Source: an uncultured Clostridia bacterium
GTDB taxonomy: Bacteria; Bacillota; Clostridia; Christensenellales; UBA1242
NCBI GenBank assembly: GCA_944376845.1
Contig: CALWDZ010000002.1
Coordinates: 62,001-126,000 of the forward strand
Reading direction: 5' to 3'
DNA: 64,000 nucleotides
How positions within the stretch are numbered: position 1 is the first letter of the stretch; each line of letters begins with the position of its first letter. The notes beneath the pieces were generated by a model, which was given only the letters and a program-made list of their open reading frames with translations, searched no databases and had not been told where the DNA came from. Both the position numbers and the translations under genes were made by a program. This document shows positions 61,122 through 64,000 of the stretch, one piece after another.

Positions 61122-61820
61122 CTATATTTTAATAAGTTGTAATTTATTCATAGTTAAATCGCATGAAGTTAAATAAAAATCTATACCAAACAAATTTTCA
61201 TATAGTTTATATTTGCCAATATTAGAATGAATATGTCCAAAAACACAGGCTTTTACACCAAATTTAATAAGCAACTCTACAAACCCACTTTTCTGTTTAC
61301 TTTGCAGATATGGTGGATAGTGTATCATACAAATTATACTATCCCCTTCTTTTTGTAAGTCTTTTGCACTTTTTAAAGCCATTTCAAGCCGAAGCAATTC
61401 ACGATTATAAATTTTTTCATCCTGAGCATCTTTGAATTCCTTATCGGGAACTGTCCAGCCACGAGTTCCACAAATGATAACGTTTTCAAACTTTATTGCA
61501 TCATTTTGAAGTGCATATGAATTTTCTTTTAATGCCTGCCTAACATTTGAAATACTTTGCCACCAATAATCATGATTTCCACGGATAAAAACCTTCTTCC
61601 CGGGAAGGTCATCAAAATATACTAAATCTCGCTTTGCTTCATCTAATTTCATCGCCCACGATATATCACCAGCAATCAAAACCACATCTTCATCGGTGAC
61701 TTTTTGGAACCAGTCGGTCTTAATATTTTCAAGATAATTTTTCCAACCGCCACCAAAAATTTCCATAGGTTTTGCACCACTTATGCATAGATGAAAATCA
61801 CTTATGGCATAAACTTTCAT
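61122..61820 (-). CDS. Metallophosphoesterase
   Basis: Calcineurin-like phosphoesterase of 232 residues with all metal motifs: ISDFHLC (Asp, His), VLIAGDISWAM (Asp), FIRGNHDYWW (Asn, His), ICMIHYPP, and FGHIHSN (His-x-His). The WAM and NHDYWW forms mark a conserved bacterial subgroup with no firm substrate. It starts at an ATG one base before the yqeY stop region, so the two form an operon. The C-terminal part (FYLTSCDLTMNKLQLI) is short. Confidence 0.9.
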   Translation of the reverse strand: MKVYAISDFHLCISGAKPMEIFGGGWKNYLENIKTDWFQKVTDEDVVLIAGDISWAMKLDEAKRDLVYFDDLPGKKVFIRGNHDYWWQSISNVRQALKENSYALQNDAIKFENVIICGTRGWTVPDKEFKDAQDEKIYNRELLRLEMALKSAKDLQKEGDSIICMIHYPPYLQSKQKSGFVELLIKFGVKACVFGHIHSNIGKYKLYENLFGIDFYLTSCDLTMNKLQLIKI

Positions 61821-62243
61821 TTATAAACTCTTTAAAACCTCTTGAACAAGACGCATATCGCACTTGCCAGCATAATTTGCTTTGAAATGTTTCATAACAA
61901 AAGGCACAGATTTATCCTCAAGTGATAATATAACTGCCTTTATCTCTTCTGCACTCATCATTTGTGGAAGATATGACTTTACAAGTTCAATTTGCTTGGT
62001 TATGTTTTCCACTTCACTAGTGTTGTTTACTTTTTTGTAATTTTCAAGTTCTTCAGATAGTTCTTTTACAGACTTTTGTAAAATTTGAGTTGCATCAATA
62101 TCATTAAGTTCTTCACCTTTTTCACGCTTTTTAATTTGTTCAAGCATAAGTTTGTTAATAAGCACACTGTAAATGGTGTGTGCATTTGTATCTTTTTCTT
62201 TCATTGCCTTTATATTGGCTTTTTTTATTTCATCAAAAATCAT
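61821..62243 (-). CDS. GatB/YqeY domain protein
   Basis: YqeY-like proteins resemble the tRNA-binding tail domain of GatB. The 140 residues from the ATG at 62243 (after AAGGAG) comprise the family helical domain (FDEIKKANIKAMKEKDTN, KLMLEQIKKREKG) and the C-terminal small domain (LPQMMSAEEIKAVI, CDMRLVQEVLK). The function in the cell is uncertain. An upstream frame to 62294 has no binding site and an unlike hydrophobic start. A promoter precedes it, and the phosphoesterase gene follows immediately. Confidence 0.9.
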   Translation of the reverse strand: MIFDEIKKANIKAMKEKDTNAHTIYSVLINKLMLEQIKKREKGEELNDIDATQILQKSVKELSEELENYKKVNNTSEVENITKQIELVKSYLPQMMSAEEIKAVILSLEDKSVPFVMKHFKANYAGKCDMRLVQEVLKSL

Positions 62244-62265
62244 AATAATCTCCTTAAGCGTTAAA

Positions 62266-62294
62266 AGTATATCACATAAAATTAAAAAAAACAA
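62266..62294 (-). promoter_or_regulatory. Predicted sigma-A promoter of yqeY-phosphoesterase
   Basis: Minus-strand TTGTTT (62289-62294), a 17-base spacer and TATACT (62266-62271). Confidence 0.55.
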
Positions 62295-62343
62295 TCAATA
62301 AAGGAATTTACACAAAATAGTTTTATTTGTGCTATGAAAATAC

Positions 62344-62372
62344 TTGAAAATCATTTTTGTTTTATGTATACT
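62344..62372 (+). promoter_or_regulatory. Predicted sigma-A promoter of the DegV gene
   Basis: TTGAAA (62344-62349), a 17-base spacer and TATACT (62367-62372), with TG extension. Confidence 0.65.
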
Positions 62373-62399
62373 TAGAAAAGTTAAACTAAGGAGGATATT

Positions 62400-63266
62400 G
62401 TGTCAAAAATAGCAATAATAACAGATAGCAATTCAGGCATAAAATTAACAGAGCAAAATGAAGATTTATATGTGCTCCCTATGCCTTTTATTATAAATGG
62501 AGAAGAATATTTTGAAGAAATTAGTTTAAGTCAAGAAGATTTCTATAAAAAACTTGCAGAAAATGCAGATATTTCAACTTCACAACCATCCCCTTTCCAA
62601 GTGAAAGAAATGTGGGAAAAAGCACTTGAAACTCATGATGAAGTTGTGTACATACCAATGTCTAGTGGACTCAGTGAATCTTGCCATAATGCAATAGAAT
62701 TTTCAAAGGAATATCCAAATGTAACCGTTGTCAACAACCAACGTATATCGGTCACACAAAAAGCAAGTGTTTATGAAGCACTTTATATGGCAAAAAATGG
62801 TTATACCCCAGCACAAATTAAAGAATATCTTGAAACAACAAAATTTGATAGTAGTATTTATATTACTGTAGATACCCTAAAATATTTAAAAAAAGGCGGA
62901 AGATTAACCCCTGCCGCTGCACTTATTGGCACACTTTTAAATATAAAACCAATACTTCAAATTCATGGCGAAAAACTTGATTCTTTTGCCAAAGCCTTAA
63001 GTATGGGACAAGCAAAAGCAAAGATGATAGCAGCAATGAAAAAAGACCTCGAAACTGTGTTTAAAGAATATTACGAAAATGACGAAATGGAATTATATAT
63101 AGCACATACAAACAACGAAGAAGAAGCACTTAAATTTAAAACAGAAATTGAAAAGGCTTGTCCAAAATTGAAAGTAAAACATCTTGATCCGTTGTCACTT
63201 AGTGTTTCTTGTCATATCGGGCCTGGAGCACTTGCAATCGCTACAGCAAGGGTGACAAAGAAATAA
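62400..63266 (+). CDS. DegV-family fatty-acid-binding protein (FakB type)
   Basis: DegV proteins bind one fatty acid and present it to FakA for phosphorylation. The 288 residues start at a GTG after AAGGAGG and show IAIITDSNSGI, the substrate-contact TSQPSPFQV, IPMSSGLSESCHNA and KYLKKGGRLTPAAALIGTLLNIKPIL motifs, and the end SCHIGPGALAIA. FakA is encoded at 8859 in the same window, so a complete kinase pair is present. It is a single-gene unit with a strong promoter and terminator. Confidence 0.93.
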   Translation: MSKIAIITDSNSGIKLTEQNEDLYVLPMPFIINGEEYFEEISLSQEDFYKKLAENADISTSQPSPFQVKEMWEKALETHDEVVYIPMSSGLSESCHNAIEFSKEYPNVTVVNNQRISVTQKASVYEALYMAKNGYTPAQIKEYLETTKFDSSIYITVDTLKYLKKGGRLTPAAALIGTLLNIKPILQIHGEKLDSFAKALSMGQAKAKMIAAMKKDLETVFKEYYENDEMELYIAHTNNEEEALKFKTEIEKACPKLKVKHLDPLSLSVSCHIGPGALAIATARVTKK

Positions 63267-63270
63267 TTAA

Positions 63271-63297
63271 AAAATGGCATTAATTTGCCATTTTTTT
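63271..63297. terminator. Bidirectional terminator between the DegV and YwaF-like genes
   Basis: AAAATGGCA and TGCCATTTT form a 9-bp stem with a 6-base loop, with T runs on either strand. Confidence 0.87.
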
Positions 63298-63306
63298 ATA
63301 AAAATA

Positions 63307-64000
63307 TTATTTTTTTAATTTTTCAAATTTTATTTTTAATTTATTGTATGTCTTTTGCACCCACCTATCTTCTTTCTTTAAAGAAATTTGTTCGTAAACA
63401 ATCAACGCTATTGTATAAAGTATTATAAACATTGCACCAACAAATACCCAGTTAAATATAGTCCCTTCAATTAGTGGATGATATATATACATTGCATCAC
63501 TATGTCCAAGCATTGATATCATAAATATGCCATATGTCATATAAGCACAAAGTCCAAAGATTAAACTATTCCACTTTTCCATACTTGGTTTATAACTTCC
63601 TGTTACACATATAAGGAAAAAATTGAATATTCCCATAGTGTGATGTAACAAGCCTGACATTGTTTTATCAAAGAATATTGATGCATCTTGAACAATAAAA
63701 TCAGGATAGAAAAATGTCAAAACTCCACCAAGAAGCATGCAACTTGCAAGGAATTGTAGTATTCCGCTATCTTTTTTGCAAAATATCATTGCAAGTGGGA
63801 AAAGCAAACTTGTTGTTCCACAAAAAGTGGTTGGTAAAAATTCAGATATTCCTCCACCATATTCCATAACGGCAAGTCTATTCCAAATTATAAATGTAAG
63901 TTGAATGAGTGCACATGTAATAATAATTACTCTTTTTGTGCGTTCTTTTTTTACAAACTTTCCTATAAGCACTAGTGCTGTTACCATTACCGCGACACTA
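63307..64000 (-). CDS. YwaF/TIGR02206-like membrane protein (5' end outside window)
   Basis: The frame is open to the right edge, so the start is probably outside; an ATG at 63987 would give 226 residues. The visible part has about six TM helices, with LPTTFCGTTSLLFPLAM, GGVLTFFYPDF and GLLHHTMGIFNFFLICVTG, patterns of the YwaF/TIGR02206 family of unknown function. A soluble basic C-terminus (QKTYNKLKIKFEKLKK) follows. It is convergent with the DegV gene. Confidence 0.75.
   Translation of the reverse strand, partial: SVAVMVTALVLIGKFVKKERTKRVIIITCALIQLTFIIWNRLAVMEYGGGISEFLPTTFCGTTSLLFPLAMIFCKKDSGILQFLASCMLLGGVLTFFYPDFIVQDASIFFDKTMSGLLHHTMGIFNFFLICVTGSYKPSMEKWNSLIFGLCAYMTYGIFMISMLGHSDAMYIYHPLIEGTIFNWVFVGAMFIILYTIALIVYEQISLKKEDRWVQKTYNKLKIKFEKLKK

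Noticed and set aside
1-64000. Prophage, insertion sequence, rRNA or tRNA genes
   Set aside because: I saw no transposase, integrase, phage structural gene or rRNA/tRNA signature on either strand.

Overview
This window comes from the chromosome of a low-GC, AT-rich bacterium of the Firmicutes (Bacillota) type, most likely a spore-forming or spore-derived member of the Clostridia. The evidence is the Firmicute order of many housekeeping blocks, AGGAGG-type ribosome binding sites, the spore-coat ATPase SpoIVA, a SpoIVFB-like M50 protease, and a Firmicute-type PBP2 with a PASTA domain. TGA is used as a stop codon. I see no rRNA, tRNA, CRISPR array, insertion sequence or prophage, so this is core chromosome with a few lineage-specific inserts. 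An uncultured gut Clostridia lineage is my inference only.

Layout. Positions 1-8.4 kb (minus strand) hold the translation and envelope block rpsB-tsf / frr-small ORF-uppS-cdsA-rseP-polC-like / rimP-nusA. Three genes often found in this block are missing (pyrH, dxr, proS), and the gene at the polC locus is a stub with only the PolC N-terminal, OB and proofreading exonuclease parts. At 8.8-11.2 kb are fakA and an Asp23-family gene divergent from rpmB. At 11.4-22.1 kb is a long minus-strand run of genome maintenance and translation genes (pcrA-ligA-rpoZ / priA-def-fmt-rlmN-rsgA-rpe) without rsmB, prpC, prkC, coaBC or gmk. At 22.1-32.4 kb are unknown proteins (one DUF4132-like, one DUF5706/PycTM-like), an M50 protease, a hidden 59-residue membrane ORF, minE-minD, an MreB-like gene, an HtrA-like lipoprotein, a Ppx/GppA protein, a small ferredoxin and a split TSUP transporter. 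At 32.4-35.7 kb a single plus-strand gene encodes a large modular surface protein.

Positions 35.8-46.3 kb hold ychF, cysS, small membrane proteins, tex, an MtaD-type deaminase, dinB, a lytic transglycosylase and a PAP2 phosphatase. Positions 46.4-46.8 kb are a cluster of structured intergenic repeats. Positions 46.8-54.4 kb hold spoIVA, a small HTH gene, ddl, rnhA, a CdsZ-like zinc-ribbon protein, rpoD and dnaG. Positions 54.5-61.1 kb are a division-cluster equivalent (a 966-residue CvpA-like protein, rsmH, an FtsL-position protein and a class B PBP), with a giant membrane protein where mraZ would be expected. The last part has a phosphoesterase, yqeY, a DegV (FakB-type) protein and a truncated YwaF-like membrane protein.

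How the genes work together. FakA (8.9 kb) and the DegV/FakB protein (62.4 kb) would form a fatty-acid kinase. MinD/MinE, MreB-like, FtsL-position and PBP genes concern division and shape. PcrA, LigA, PriA, DinB, RnhA, DnaG and the PolC exonuclease stub concern DNA replication and repair. Several operons start with good sigma-A promoters. Five genes (priA, pcrA, rnhA, the PAP2 gene and the YjdF-like gene) have no Shine-Dalgarno sequence and place ATG 6-7 bases after a -10 box, suggesting leaderless mRNAs. The most unusual observations are the PolC stub, this leaderless set, the structured repeat cluster, the two large modular membrane proteins and the PycTM-like gene pair.
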